From contig CAXTAK010000021.1 of assembly GCA_964242735.1 (NCBI GenBank), positions 1 to 39,594 on the forward strand: 39,594 nt of DNA, in the 5' to 3' direction. The notes beneath the pieces are model-generated. The model did no database searches and was not told the origin of the DNA. It saw only the letters and a list, made by a program, of their open reading frames with translations. Of the stretch, positions 7,348 to 15,777 are shown in pieces. The DNA comes from CADCUY01 sp964242735. GTDB lineage: Bacteria > Actinomycetota > Actinomycetes > Actinomycetales > Quadrisphaeraceae. Both the position numbers and the translations under genes were made by a program. Every line of letters starts with the position of its first letter. Within the stretch, counting starts at the first letter, position 1.

Positions 7348-9783
7348 GTGCCCCGCCCTGCCCGCTCGTCCCTGCAGCGCGCCACGGCGCTGCTGACCGC
7401 CTGCGTGCTGGCTCCCGTGGTTCTGGCTCCCGCGGTTCTGGCTCCCGCGGCGTCCGCGGCGGGCACCGCAGGCGCCCACGTCACCGCGACCCAGGTCACC
7501 GGCACCCTCGTGCGGGCCGTCGACGAGGGGCCCGCCGGGCAGGACCACGGGCCGGACCACGGGCCGGGCCCCGACGCGCTGCTCACCTGGGTCGGGGAGG
7601 GCGCCGACGCGGTGCGCGTGCCCGCCGACGACGTGCGGCACCTGCCCACCGGCGCCACCGTGCGGGTCGAACTCGGCGCCGCGGTCACCGACGACCCGGC
7701 CGATGAGGGCTTGGAGCCCGCCCGCGACGTCCTCCGCTCCGTGGTGCTGGACGCCGCACCGACCACCGGCGGCGACACCGACGGGCTCGAGGTGGGCGGC
7801 CTCGCCGCGGCTGAGCTCGCCGAGGCCGTCCCCGCCGCCCGCCACGAGGTCACGGTCGTGCTGGCGGTGCCCGCCGGCGGCCAGCGCGACGCCGCGACCC
7901 CGGCCGCGGTCACCGCCGTGATCGACGGGCCAGTCTCGGACTACTGGTCCGGGCAGACCCAGGGCGCGGTGACCTTCGCCGTCACCGGCTCCACCGACTG
8001 GATCGACCTCGCCGCCGGCTGCTCGGACCCCCGGGCGCTGTGGGCCGAGGCCGCCCAGCGCTCCGGCTTCACGGGCGGCCCGGACCGGCACCTCGTGGTG
8101 CACCTCGGCGACCGGAGCGCCGCGGCGGGCTGCTCGGCGGGCCTGGGCACCGTCGGCGCCTCCCCCTCCGACGGGGGCCTGTCGTACACCACGTCGCTGA
8201 CGACGTCGCTGATCGCCCACGAGCTGGGCCACAACCTCGGGCTCCTGCACTCCGCGAAGCTCCGCTGCCCGAGCGCGGTGGAGGCCGAGCAGGGGTGCTC
8301 GACGTCGGACTACCTCGACCTGTACGACGTCATGGGCGGGGCGTGGAGCCAGCTGGGTTCCCTCAGCGCCGCCCAGGCGCACCGGCTCGGGGCCCTGGAC
8401 CCCGCCGAGGGCGCCGAGGTCGCCGCCGCCGGCGGCACCTACACCCTCTCCCCGATCTCCACCCGGGGCCGGGTGCGGGCGCTGCGCCTGCGCGACGGCG
8501 CCCAGACGTACTGGATCGAGCTGCGGGCCGCCGGCGGGCAGGACGCGTGGCTCGCGACCAGCGCGAACACCCTGCGCCTGCAGGCCGGGGTGCTGGTGCG
8601 CCGCGAGGCCCCCGAGCGCCTGAGCTGGTCGAGCCTGCTGCTGGACCCCACGCCGTCACCGGCGGCGGACTACGGCCGCGACCTGGCGAGCGCTCTGCCG
8701 CCCGGAGGCGCCGCCACCATCTCGCAGGGCCGGTGGCGGGTGACCGCCACCAGCGGTGCGGACGGGACGGCGGTGGTGACCATCGCGCCCACCGCGCCCG
8801 GGCTGACCTCGACGCCGGCCACCGGCCTGACCGGCACCGCGGACGGCGCCGCGCCCGCACCACCGCCAGCGCCCGTGCCCGCGCTGCCCGTCACGCGCCA
8901 CGCCGGCGCCGACCGGTACGGCACCGCCGTGGCGCTCTCCTCCGCCGGTCACCCCTCCGGGGCCCCCGCCGTGGTGCTCGCCTCGGGTGAGGCCTTCCCC
9001 GATGCGCTCGCCGCCGGACCGGTGGCCGCGCGCGCCGGCGGCCCGCTGCTGCTGGTGCCCCGCTCGGGGCCGGTGCCCGCCGAGGTGCTCGCCGAGCTGC
9101 GCCGCCTGAGCCCGGCGGCGATCACCCTGGCCGGGGGTGTCGGCGCGGTCGACGACGGCGTCGCGGCGCAGCTGGCGCAGGTCGCCCCGCTCACCCGCAC
9201 CGCCGGCGCCGACCGCTACGAGACCGCGGCGCGCCTGGCGGACGCGACCGGTGCCCGCGGCGGCACCGTGTTCCTGGCCAGCGGGGCCACGCACGCCGAC
9301 GCCGTGGCCGGCGCCGCGCTCGCGGCGCAGGTGGGGGGCGCGGTGCTGCTCGCCACCCGCGAGGGGCTGCCCGCGGCGAGCGCGGCGGCCCTGGCGGCGC
9401 TCGCCCCCGCGCAGGTCGTCGTCCTCGGGGGCACCGCCAGCCTGGGCGCGCAGGTCGAGGCCGGCGCGGTGGCGGCGGCGCCGGGAGCGGCCGTGGTGCG
9501 CCGCGCGGGCGCCGACCGCTACGACACGGCTGCGCAGATCGCCGCGGCGGGCCACCCCGGCGGGGCGGCGACGGTGCACCTGGCGCTGGGCGACTCCTTC
9601 CCCGACGCCCTCGCCGGTGGTCCCGCGGCGGCAGCCGCCGGGGGCCCGCTGCTGCTCACCCGGGGCACCTGCGTGCCCACCGCGACGCTGGAGGCGATCA
9701 CCGCCCTGCGGGTGGAGCGGCTCGTCGTCCTCGGTGGCACCTCGGCGATCACCGCGGACGTCGAGGCCCTGCGCCGCTGCTGA
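7348..9783 (+). CDS. Secreted metzincin-type metalloprotease with three CWB2 cell-wall-binding repeats
   Basis: An 811-aa exported protein. Residues about 1-38 form a Sec signal peptide ending in ASAA. The catalytic domain has the zinc motif HELGHNLGLLH (His291, Glu292, His295, His301) and a downstream Met-turn YDVMGG (Met329), the two hallmarks of metzincins; the layout resembles gametolysin-like (M11) peptidases. A proline/alanine linker near 495-512 leads into three cell-wall-binding-2 repeats starting RHAGADRYGTA, RTAGADRYETA and RRAGADRYDTA at about 515, 616 and 717, each with a later LAGG/VVLGG strand and an F-P-D-A-L-A-type turn. CWB2 triplets hold proteins on anionic wall polymers in Gram-positives. 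The start is a GTG at 7348; the weak upstream signal leaves it slightly uncertain. Substrate unknown. Confidence 0.88.
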   Translation: MPRPARSSLQRATALLTACVLAPVVLAPAVLAPAASAAGTAGAHVTATQVTGTLVRAVDEGPAGQDHGPDHGPGPDALLTWVGEGADAVRVPADDVRHLPTGATVRVELGAAVTDDPADEGLEPARDVLRSVVLDAAPTTGGDTDGLEVGGLAAAELAEAVPAARHEVTVVLAVPAGGQRDAATPAAVTAVIDGPVSDYWSGQTQGAVTFAVTGSTDWIDLAAGCSDPRALWAEAAQRSGFTGGPDRHLVVHLGDRSAAAGCSAGLGTVGASPSDGGLSYTTSLTTSLIAHELGHNLGLLHSAKLRCPSAVEAEQGCSTSDYLDLYDVMGGAWSQLGSLSAAQAHRLGALDPAEGAEVAAAGGTYTLSPISTRGRVRALRLRDGAQTYWIELRAAGGQDAWLATSANTLRLQAGVLVRREAPERLSWSSLLLDPTPSPAADYGRDLASALPPGGAATISQGRWRVTATSGADGTAVVTIAPTAPGLTSTPATGLTGTADGAAPAPPPAPVPALPVTRHAGADRYGTAVALSSAGHPSGAPAVVLASGEAFPDALAAGPVAARAGGPLLLVPRSGPVPAEVLAELRRLSPAAITLAGGVGAVDDGVAAQLAQVAPLTRTAGADRYETAARLADATGARGGTVFLASGATHADAVAGAALAAQVGGAVLLATREGLPAASAAALAALAPAQVVVLGGTASLGAQVEAGAVAAAPGAAVVRRAGADRYDTAAQIAAAGHPGGAATVHLALGDSFPDALAGGPAAAAAGGPLLLTRGTCVPTATLEAITALRVERLVVLGGTSAITADVEALRRC
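7411..7450 (+). repeat. 15-bp tandem repeat in the signal-peptide coding region
   Basis: The unit GCTCCCGYGGTTCTG occurs twice in full (7411-7425, 7426-7440) and once in part (7441-7450), encoding APVVL-APAVL-APA in the hydrophobic core. Its T-ending GCT and GTT codons are unlike the surrounding GC3-rich usage. Confidence 0.7.
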
Positions 9784-9789
9784 GCGGCC

Positions 9790-10983
9790 CTACCCGAGCT
9801 TGACCAGCCCGCGCTTGAGCTGGCGCGCGGCCTGGGCGATGCGCTGCTCGTTCTCGATGAGCGCGAACCGCACGTAGTCATCACCCTGCGGGCCGAAGCC
9901 GACACCTGGGGACACCGCTACGTCGCACTCGGTCACGATGAGCTTGGCGAACTCGATGGACCCCATCTCGGCGTACGGCTCGGGGATGCGCGCCCAGGCG
10001 AACATCGTCCCCCGGGGCTTCGGCACGTCCCAGCTGGCGCGCCCCAGGCCCTCGACGAGGGCGTCCCTCCGGTTCTGATAGATGTTCGAGACCTCTCGAG
10101 GGTGGTCCAGCTCCTCGTTGAGCACCACCGTGGCCGCGATCTGGATCGGTTGGAACGTGCCGTAGTCCAGGTAGCTCTTGAGCTTCGCCAGCGCGGCGAC
10201 CACCGCGGGGTTGCCCACGAGGAACGCCAGGCGCCACCCGGCCATGGAGTAGGACTTCGTCATCGAGTACAGCTCGACGGCGACCTCCTTGGCGCCCTCG
10301 CACTGCAGGATCGACGGGGGGCTCCACCCGTCGAAGGTGGTGTCCGCGTAGGCGAAGTCGTGCACCAGCACCACGTCGCGCTCCTGCGCCCAGTCCACCA
10401 GGCGCTGCAGGTCGGCGAGCTCCACCGTCGCCGTGGTGGGGTTGTGCGGGAAGGACAGGACGACGACGCGGGGCTTGGGCCACCCGTACTCCCACGCCTC
10501 CATGACGTTGTCGACGTAGTCGTGCGCCACACCGTCCACGCCGGTCGGCCCGATCGGCACCTGCCGCGCGTCGGCGCCGGCGAAGTACGGGCCCCAGATG
10601 TGGATCGGGTAGCTCGGCGAGGGCACCAGCGCCGCGTCACCGGCCTGCAGCAGCACCCACATGAGGTGGCTGAAGCCCTCCTTCGCGCCGATGGTCGAGA
10701 TGACCTCGGTGTCGGGGTCGAGCTCGACCCCGAAGCGGGTGGCGTACCGGCCCGCCACGGCCTGGCGCAGCTTGGGCAGCCCCCGGGAGGAGGAGTAGCG
10801 GTGGTTGCGGGTGTTGTGCGCCGCCTCGCAGAGCTTCTCGACCGCCGACGCCGGGGAGGGCAGGTCGGGGTTGCCGAAGCCGAGGTCGATCACGTCGCGA
10901 CCGCGGCGCCGGGCCTCGATCTTCAACCCGTCGATGATGGTGAAGACGTAGGGCGGCAGCCCCTCGATGCGCCGGAACTCCAT
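9790..10983 (-). CDS. alaC: Pyridoxal-phosphate aminotransferase, AlaC/YfdZ-like (probable alanine transaminase)
   Basis: A 397-aa fold-type I aminotransferase very close in pattern to Escherichia coli AlaC, a glutamate-pyruvate transaminase. It opens with RRIEGLPPYVFTIIDGLK, then GFGNPDLPSP, HRYSSSRGLPKLR and PSPSYPIHIWGPYFAGA; the Schiff-base lysine is in YSMTKSYSMAGWR and the substrate carboxylate arginine in DDYVRFALIEN near the C-terminus. The ATG at 10983 places the conserved N-terminus correctly. It ends six bases from the convergent metzincin gene and is divergent from wecB. LL-diaminopimelate aminotransferase-like enzymes are in the same subfamily, so substrate preference is inferred. 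Confidence 0.88.
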   Translation of the reverse strand: MEFRRIEGLPPYVFTIIDGLKIEARRRGRDVIDLGFGNPDLPSPASAVEKLCEAAHNTRNHRYSSSRGLPKLRQAVAGRYATRFGVELDPDTEVISTIGAKEGFSHLMWVLLQAGDAALVPSPSYPIHIWGPYFAGADARQVPIGPTGVDGVAHDYVDNVMEAWEYGWPKPRVVVLSFPHNPTTATVELADLQRLVDWAQERDVVLVHDFAYADTTFDGWSPPSILQCEGAKEVAVELYSMTKSYSMAGWRLAFLVGNPAVVAALAKLKSYLDYGTFQPIQIAATVVLNEELDHPREVSNIYQNRRDALVEGLGRASWDVPKPRGTMFAWARIPEPYAEMGSIEFAKLIVTECDVAVSPGVGFGPQGDDYVRFALIENEQRIAQAARQLKRGLVKLG

Positions 10984-11035
10984 CGACCCAGGGTAGCGGC
11001 GGGTGGACCGGCGTCACCCGTGCCGCCCACACCGG

Positions 11036-11065
11036 TTGTCGCTCCGCGCGGTTCGACCGTAGGTT
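11036..11065 (+). promoter_or_regulatory. Putative promoter of the wecB gene
   Basis: TTGTCG at 11036-11041 and TAGGTT at 11060-11065 are separated by 18 bases and lie in the 111-bp divergent spacer before the wecB GTG (11095). This is a good actinobacterial sigma-A-type match. Confidence 0.45.
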
Positions 11066-11094
11066 CCCGAGGACGGACGCTCGGGAGGGAAGCC

Positions 11095-12303
11095 GTGATC
11101 AAGGTGCTGTCGATCGTCGGCACGCGCCCGGAGGCGATCAAGATGGCCCCCGTGGTGCGGGCGCTGCAGGATCGACCCGGCTTCACCTCCCGCCTGTGCC
11201 TCACCGGCCAGCACGCGCAGATGGTCGGCGGGGTGCTGGACCTCTGGGGCATCACCGCCGACCACGACCTGGCCGTGATGCGTCCGGGGCAGAGCCTCTC
11301 GCACGTCGCAGCAGCGGTGATGAAGGGCCTGGCCGCGGTGCTGGAGGAGGAGGAGCCGGACTGGGTGCTCGTGCAGGGCGACACCACGACGGCGATGTCG
11401 GGGGCGCTGGCCGCCTTCCACCACGGCATCCCCGTGGGGCACGTCGAGGCGGGGCTGCGCACCTACGACATGTCGCGCCCCTTCCCCGAGGAGGCCAACC
11501 GCCGCATCATCGCCCTGCTGGCCAGCGCGAGCTTCACGCCGACGCCCGACGCGGCCCGCAACCTGCTGCGCGAGGCCGTGCCGCCCGCGAAGATCTTCGT
11601 CACCGGCAACACCGTGATCGACGCGTTCCTGCAGACCGCCGCCCGCCCCCTCGACGTCGCGCAGGGCCCGCTGGCGGGGGTGGACACCACCGGGCGCCGT
11701 GTCGTGCTGGTCACCTGCCACCGCCGGGAGAACTTCGGGGCGGGGGTGACCGCCATCTGCGAGGCGCTGGCGGACCTGGCCCGCGAGCGGCCCGACGTCC
11801 AGCTCGTGCTGCCCGTGCACCCCAACCCGCAGATCGGCGAGGTCGTGCGCGGCCTGCTCAGCGACGTGGACAACGTGCTGCTCCTGCCGCCGCTGGGCTA
11901 CCAGCCGCTGGTGTGGCTGCTGCAGCGGTGCCACTTCCTCATCACCGACTCCGGTGGTCTGCAGGAGGAGGCGACCGCGGTGGGGCGGCCGGTGCTGGTG
12001 ACGCGGACCTCCACCGAGCGCCCCGAGGGCGTGCTGGCGGGCACCGCCGAGCTCGTCGGGTCCGACCGCGACCTGATCCTCGCCCGCGCCCGCCGCCTGC
12101 TCGACGACGAGGAGGCGTACGCGCGCATGTCGCGCCGCACCCACCCCTACGGCGACGGGACCGCCGCCGAGCAGATCGTCGAGCACCTGCGCACCATCGA
12201 CGTCGTGGGCCTGTCCCCGCTCGACATGCACGCGTACGAGGGCGCCGCGGTGCCGGTGCTCCCGGCCCGGACCTCGCGCGCGCCCGGCGCGGGCGACGAC
12301 TGA
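11095..12303 (+). CDS. wecB: UDP-N-acetylglucosamine 2-epimerase, non-hydrolysing
   Basis: A 402-aa cytoplasmic enzyme of the WecB family that interconverts UDP-GlcNAc and UDP-ManNAc, supplying ManNAc-type residues for surface glycans. Family motifs in order are VGTRPEAIKMAPV at the N-terminus, LTGQHAQM, VQGDTTTA, GHVEAGLRT (catalytic acidic residues), CHRREN, HPNPQ and ITDSGGLQEEA with the UDP-binding carboxylates. The GTG at 11095 is preceded by GGAGG at 11084-11088. The next gene starts about 75 bases downstream on the same strand and is probably cotranscribed. Together with the kinase and glycosyltransferase at the left edge, it suggests a ManNAc-containing polymer, though 8 kb separate them. 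Confidence 0.93.
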   Translation: MIKVLSIVGTRPEAIKMAPVVRALQDRPGFTSRLCLTGQHAQMVGGVLDLWGITADHDLAVMRPGQSLSHVAAAVMKGLAAVLEEEEPDWVLVQGDTTTAMSGALAAFHHGIPVGHVEAGLRTYDMSRPFPEEANRRIIALLASASFTPTPDAARNLLREAVPPAKIFVTGNTVIDAFLQTAARPLDVAQGPLAGVDTTGRRVVLVTCHRRENFGAGVTAICEALADLARERPDVQLVLPVHPNPQIGEVVRGLLSDVDNVLLLPPLGYQPLVWLLQRCHFLITDSGGLQEEATAVGRPVLVTRTSTERPEGVLAGTAELVGSDRDLILARARRLLDDEEAYARMSRRTHPYGDGTAAEQIVEHLRTIDVVGLSPLDMHAYEGAAVPVLPARTSRAPGAGDD

Positions 12304-12377
12304 ACCCCCCGATGGGCCCCGCGGCACCGCCGTCGCACCGCCCACCACCGCCCGCCCCCACCGAGAGGCTCCCGCCC

Positions 12378-13448
12378 GTGCCCGCTCGCGCCACGACCGC
12401 GCCCACCGCCGCCGCACTGCGCCACTGGCTCGCCTCGGGTGAGCCGCAGTCGCCGTCGGGGGCGTTCTACGCCTGGGTCGAGGAGGACGGTCGGCCCGCC
12501 TTCGAGTACCCCGAGATCACCGGGTACGCGCTGACCCACCTCGCGGGCCTGGAAGCCCCCGACGACGCCGAGGTCGCCGCCGGCGAGCGCGCCGGGCGGT
12601 GGCTGCTCGAGCGGCTCGGGGGCGGCGACCTCTCCGCCCGCCGCGGCTGGGACGACGCGGCGGTCTACACCTTCGACCTCGCGATGATCTCCACGGGCGC
12701 CCAGGCGCTCGGCCACCGGTACGGGGACGACGCGCTGGTGGCCCTCGGCCTGGGCCTCGCGGCCGGCATCGGGGACGAGGTGGCGGCCACGGGGGCGCTG
12801 GCGTGCCTGCCGCCGTCCTCGGGCACCTCCTCGCAGCGCTCCGCGTGGTCCACGCAGGGGCGGGCGCACCTGCTGAAGGCCGTGCAGTGCCTGCTGTGGG
12901 CCGACTCCCTCGGGCAGGCCGGGGCCCGCGACGCCGCCGCGGCGCTGGTGATCGCCACGCACCGCGACCAGCTCGACGACGGGCGCTTCGTCACCCACCC
13001 GCCCACGGCCGGGGTGACGCTGCTGCACCCGCACCTGTACGCCGTCGAGGGCCTGTGGGTCCACGCGAGGGCCACCGGCGACACCGACTCCCTGGAGCGG
13101 GCCCGGCGGGCGACGCAGTGGGTGTGGGGCTTCCAGCGCCCCTCCGGGGCGTTCCCCCGCTCCGTCGACGCGGTCACCGGGGAGCAGGGCCCCGACCAGG
13201 GGGACCTGACCGCCCAGGCGCTGCGGGCGGCGGTGCTCCTCGACGTCGCCCCCGACCGGCAGGAGCTGACCGCGCGGTGGCTGGCCGACGTCGCGGTGCC
13301 GGCAGCGGGGGGCCCGGAGGCTGGTGTCGCGTCGCCCTACCAGCCCGGGTCGGGGGCGGTGCACCGCAACACCTGGTCCACCCTGTTCGCCGCCCAGGCG
13401 CTGTCGCTGACCACCTCCGACGACCTCGCGTGGCGGCACCTGGTGTGA
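12378..13448 (+). CDS. Uncharacterised alpha/alpha-toroid protein downstream of wecB
   Basis: A 356-aa protein I cannot place in a named family with certainty. It contains repeated helix pairs with aromatic/glycine turns: GAFYAWVEEDGRPAFEYPEI, YTFDLAMISTGAQALG, LHPHLYAVEGLWVHA, FQRPSGAFPRSVD and NTWSTLFAAQALSL. This spacing suggests an (alpha/alpha)6 toroid as in six-hairpin glycosidases, N-acylglucosamine epimerases or prenyltransferase-like folds. There is no signal peptide, so it is probably cytoplasmic. The GTG at 12378 has GAGAGG ten bases upstream; an in-frame ATG at 12312 lacks a ribosome site. The position behind wecB suggests a sugar-related role, possibly on ManNAc or a lipid-linked glycan (inference only). 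Confidence 0.6.
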   Translation: MPARATTAPTAAALRHWLASGEPQSPSGAFYAWVEEDGRPAFEYPEITGYALTHLAGLEAPDDAEVAAGERAGRWLLERLGGGDLSARRGWDDAAVYTFDLAMISTGAQALGHRYGDDALVALGLGLAAGIGDEVAATGALACLPPSSGTSSQRSAWSTQGRAHLLKAVQCLLWADSLGQAGARDAAAALVIATHRDQLDDGRFVTHPPTAGVTLLHPHLYAVEGLWVHARATGDTDSLERARRATQWVWGFQRPSGAFPRSVDAVTGEQGPDQGDLTAQALRAAVLLDVAPDRQELTARWLADVAVPAAGGPEAGVASPYQPGSGAVHRNTWSTLFAAQALSLTTSDDLAWRHLV

Positions 13449-13449
13449 G

Positions 13450-14298
13450 CTACCGGGCCGCGAGGGCCAGCTCGTACAGCTCCCGCTTGGCGATCCCGGC
13501 CCGCTCCGCGACAGCGGCCACGGCGTCCTTCAGGCGCTCCCCCTCGGCGACCTTCTCCAGCACCTCGCCCACGCAGTCCTGCGCGCTGACCACCCGGGGT
13601 GGGGCACCGGCGACGACGAGGGTGACCTCACCGATCTTCGACAGGCCCGCGGCCCACCGCGCCAGCTCGGGAAGGGGCCCGCGGCGCACCTCCTCGTAGG
13701 TCTTGGTCAGCTCCCGGCACACCGCCGCCCGCCGGTCGGGCCCGAACGCCTCGCCCATCGCGGTCAGGCTCTCGGGGAGCCGGTGCGGGGCCTCGAAGAA
13801 GACCATCGTGCGGCGCTCGTCGGCCAGGGCCCCCAGGGCGCGGGCCCGCTCCCCGGCCCGTCGCGGCAGGAACCCCTCGAAGCAGAACCGGTCGGTGGCC
13901 AGGCCCGAGACGGCGAGCGCGGCGAGCACCGCCGACGGCCCGGGCGCCGTGGTCACCCGCACCCCCGCCGCGACCGCGGCGACGACCACCCGGTACCCGG
14001 GGTCGGAGACGGTGGGCATCCCGGCATCGGTGAGCACCAGCACCGTCGCCCCCGCCGCGGCGCGCGCCACGAGCTCGTCGGTGCGGGCCGACTCGTTGTG
14101 CTCGTGGTAGCTCACGACCTGCCCCGCCGGCTCCACCCCCAGCCCCGCGCACAGCCGGCGCAGCCGCCGGGTGTCCTCCGCGGCGACGACGTCGGCGGTG
14201 GCGAGCAGCCGCGCCAGGCGCGGTGGGGCGTCGTCGACGTTGCCGATCGGGGTGCCGGCGAGCACCACGCAGCCGGGAGGACCACCTGGACCGGTCAT
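13450..14298 (-). CDS. rsmI: 16S rRNA (cytidine-1402-2'-O)-methyltransferase
   Basis: A 282-aa SAM-dependent methyltransferase of the tetrapyrrole-methylase fold that modifies C1402 of 16S rRNA in the decoding centre. The N-terminus GTPIGNVDDAPPRLARLL, then VVAAEDTRRLRRL, SYHEHNE, LTDAGMPTVSDPGYRVV, APGPSAVLAALAVSGL, FEGFLPRR and FFEAPHRLPESL are all characteristic. The ATG at 14298 gives the normal family length and N-terminus. It is divergent from an alpha/beta hydrolase and convergent with the toroid gene (one base between stop codons). In mycobacteria rsmI is adjacent to the protein mannosyltransferase gene pmt, which here lies about 3.6 kb away. Confidence 0.95.
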   Translation of the reverse strand: MTGPGGPPGCVVLAGTPIGNVDDAPPRLARLLATADVVAAEDTRRLRRLCAGLGVEPAGQVVSYHEHNESARTDELVARAAAGATVLVLTDAGMPTVSDPGYRVVVAAVAAGVRVTTAPGPSAVLAALAVSGLATDRFCFEGFLPRRAGERARALGALADERRTMVFFEAPHRLPESLTAMGEAFGPDRRAAVCRELTKTYEEVRRGPLPELARWAAGLSKIGEVTLVVAGAPPRVVSAQDCVGEVLEKVAEGERLKDAVAAVAERAGIAKRELYELALAAR

Positions 14299-14346
14299 GC
14301 GGGCATGGTCGCAGCCGCGGTCGCAGCAGCCTGCGACGCTGGGGTC

Positions 14347-15057
14347 GTGACGACCGCCGCGCAGACGCCCGCCCGCCCGATCGTCCTCGTGCCCGGCTGG
14401 TGGCTCGGCGCGTGGGCGTGGGACGAGGTCGCCGCACCGCTGCGCGCCGCCGGGCGGGACGTCGTCGCGCTCACCCCACCGGGCCAGGAACCGGAGCGGG
14501 CCGACCGCGGCGCCGTCACCCTCGCCGACCAGGCCGAGGCCGTCGTCGGGGCCGTGCGCGCGCACCCCGGCGCGGTCCTGGTGGGGCACAGCGGCGCCGG
14601 GTGGGTCGTGCAGCTCGCGGCGGACGCCGTGCCCGACCTGGTCTCCCGCCTGGTGTGGGTCGACAGCGGCCCGGCCGGCCCCGGACCCCGCGACGGGCCC
14701 GACGCCACCGTCGACGAGATGCCCCTGCCCTCGTGGGACGAGCTCGTCGAAGGCGGTGAGGACCTCAGCGGCATCGACGACGCGCACCTGGCGAGCTTCC
14801 GGGCCCGGGCGGTGCCGCAGCCGGCCGCCACGGCGCGCGAGGAGGTGCTCACGACCGGCGCGTGGGCGCGGGTACCGGCCACGGTGGTGTGCTGCACCAT
14901 CCCCTCGACCGGCATCCGCGAGATGGTCGTGGCCGGCGAGCGGTGGGTCGCGGCGCTGGCGGAGGTGGAGGACCTCACCTACGCCGACCTGCCCACCGGC
15001 CACTGGCCGATGTGGTCGCGCCCGGCCGACCTCGCGGCCCTGCTCCTCGACCTCTGA
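14347..15057 (+). CDS. Alpha/beta hydrolase
   Basis: A 236-aa alpha/beta-hydrolase-fold protein. The oxyanion region is VLVPGWWLGAWAWDEV, the nucleophile elbow GHSGAG carries Ser82, and the catalytic histidine is probably His219 in TGHWPMW near the C-terminus. An acidic residue of the late loop completes the triad. There is no signal peptide. The GTG at 14347 gives a compact N-terminus; an in-frame ATG at 14305 would add 14 alanine-rich residues and leave only six bases to the rsmI start, so I prefer the GTG. Esterase-like activity is likely, substrate unknown. Confidence 0.8.
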   Translation: MTTAAQTPARPIVLVPGWWLGAWAWDEVAAPLRAAGRDVVALTPPGQEPERADRGAVTLADQAEAVVGAVRAHPGAVLVGHSGAGWVVQLAADAVPDLVSRLVWVDSGPAGPGPRDGPDATVDEMPLPSWDELVEGGEDLSGIDDAHLASFRARAVPQPAATAREEVLTTGAWARVPATVVCCTIPSTGIREMVVAGERWVAALAEVEDLTYADLPTGHWPMWSRPADLAALLLDL

Positions 15058-15075
15058 CTCATCGACCTCCCCGCC

Positions 15076-15570
15076 TCACCAGCCCCAGGTCCCCGGCCCG
15101 CCCTTGAAGGGGCCGACGACGTCGTCGGTGACCCAGCCGCCGTAGAAGCCGCCCTCCTGGGGGCGCACCCGCTCGCCGTCGACCGAGCACTCCACCCGCG
15201 AGGCCGCGAAGACGACGTGGCCCGCCAGGGCGGTGAACCCGGGGGTCGGGTGCTCGTAGGACCACGCCGCCGCCTCCAGCACCCCCTGGGGGGTCACGAC
15301 GTCCCAGTACGTCGCCGCGCCCTTGAACTCGCACGTCGTGGAGCGAGCCGCCGACGGGAGGAGCACCTCAGGCGCCACGGCGTCCCGCGGCACGTACCAC
15401 GTCGGGGGGTGGCTGGTCTCGAGCACCCGCGAGGCACTCAGGGAGTCCGCGAGCACCGCGGTCCCGGAGGTGACGAGCACGTGCCGGGTCGACGGCGCGA
15501 TCGAGGGGGGGCGGGGGTAGTCCCACACGGACTCCTGCCCCGGCGCGGGCTCCACGCGCTGCGGTCTCAT
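15076..15570 (-). CDS. DUF427 domain-containing protein
   Basis: A 164-aa DUF427 protein. Recognisable segments are VLVTSGTAVLADSLSASRVL, HPPTWYVPRDAV, TTCEFKGAATYWDVV and AWSYEHPTPGFTALAGHVVF. The family is a small beta-rich fold of unknown function; the conserved C-E-F-K-G and W-Y-V/I-P residues line a putative pocket. It is convergent with the alpha/beta hydrolase (18 bases between stops) and divergent from the dapC-like gene. Confidence 0.85.
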   Translation of the reverse strand: MRPQRVEPAPGQESVWDYPRPPSIAPSTRHVLVTSGTAVLADSLSASRVLETSHPPTWYVPRDAVAPEVLLPSAARSTTCEFKGAATYWDVVTPQGVLEAAAWSYEHPTPGFTALAGHVVFAASRVECSVDGERVRPQEGGFYGGWVTDDVVGPFKGGPGTWGW

Positions 15571-15763
15571 CCCCCCAGGGTGCGCCAGGCCGCCGGTGGT
15601 GCGGCGGGCGGGTGCCGAGGTGGTGGGCGATCGGGTCCGGACGGCGCGGTGTCGGGGCCCGGGGAGTCAGACGTCGGAGTCCCTCGCGGGAGGGTCGCCG
15701 TCGCCGGCGGCGGAGTGGAGGTGGTCGCTCGAGCGGCAGGGCTGGCGGTCGAGGCAGGCCGCC

Positions 15764-15769
15764 TACGCT
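15764..15769 (+). promoter_or_regulatory. Putative -10 box of the dapC-like gene
   Basis: TACGCT lies eight bases before the ATG at 15778, in a 207-bp spacer with no other feature I can support. There is no clear -35. Confidence 0.35.
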
Positions 15770-15777
15770 CGGAGCCC

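Noticed and set aside
7284..7913. Upstream extension of metG to 7913
   Set aside because: The added residues are low-complexity Ala/Thr/Ser and overlap the metzincin gene antisense; MetG homology starts at the ATG at 7283.
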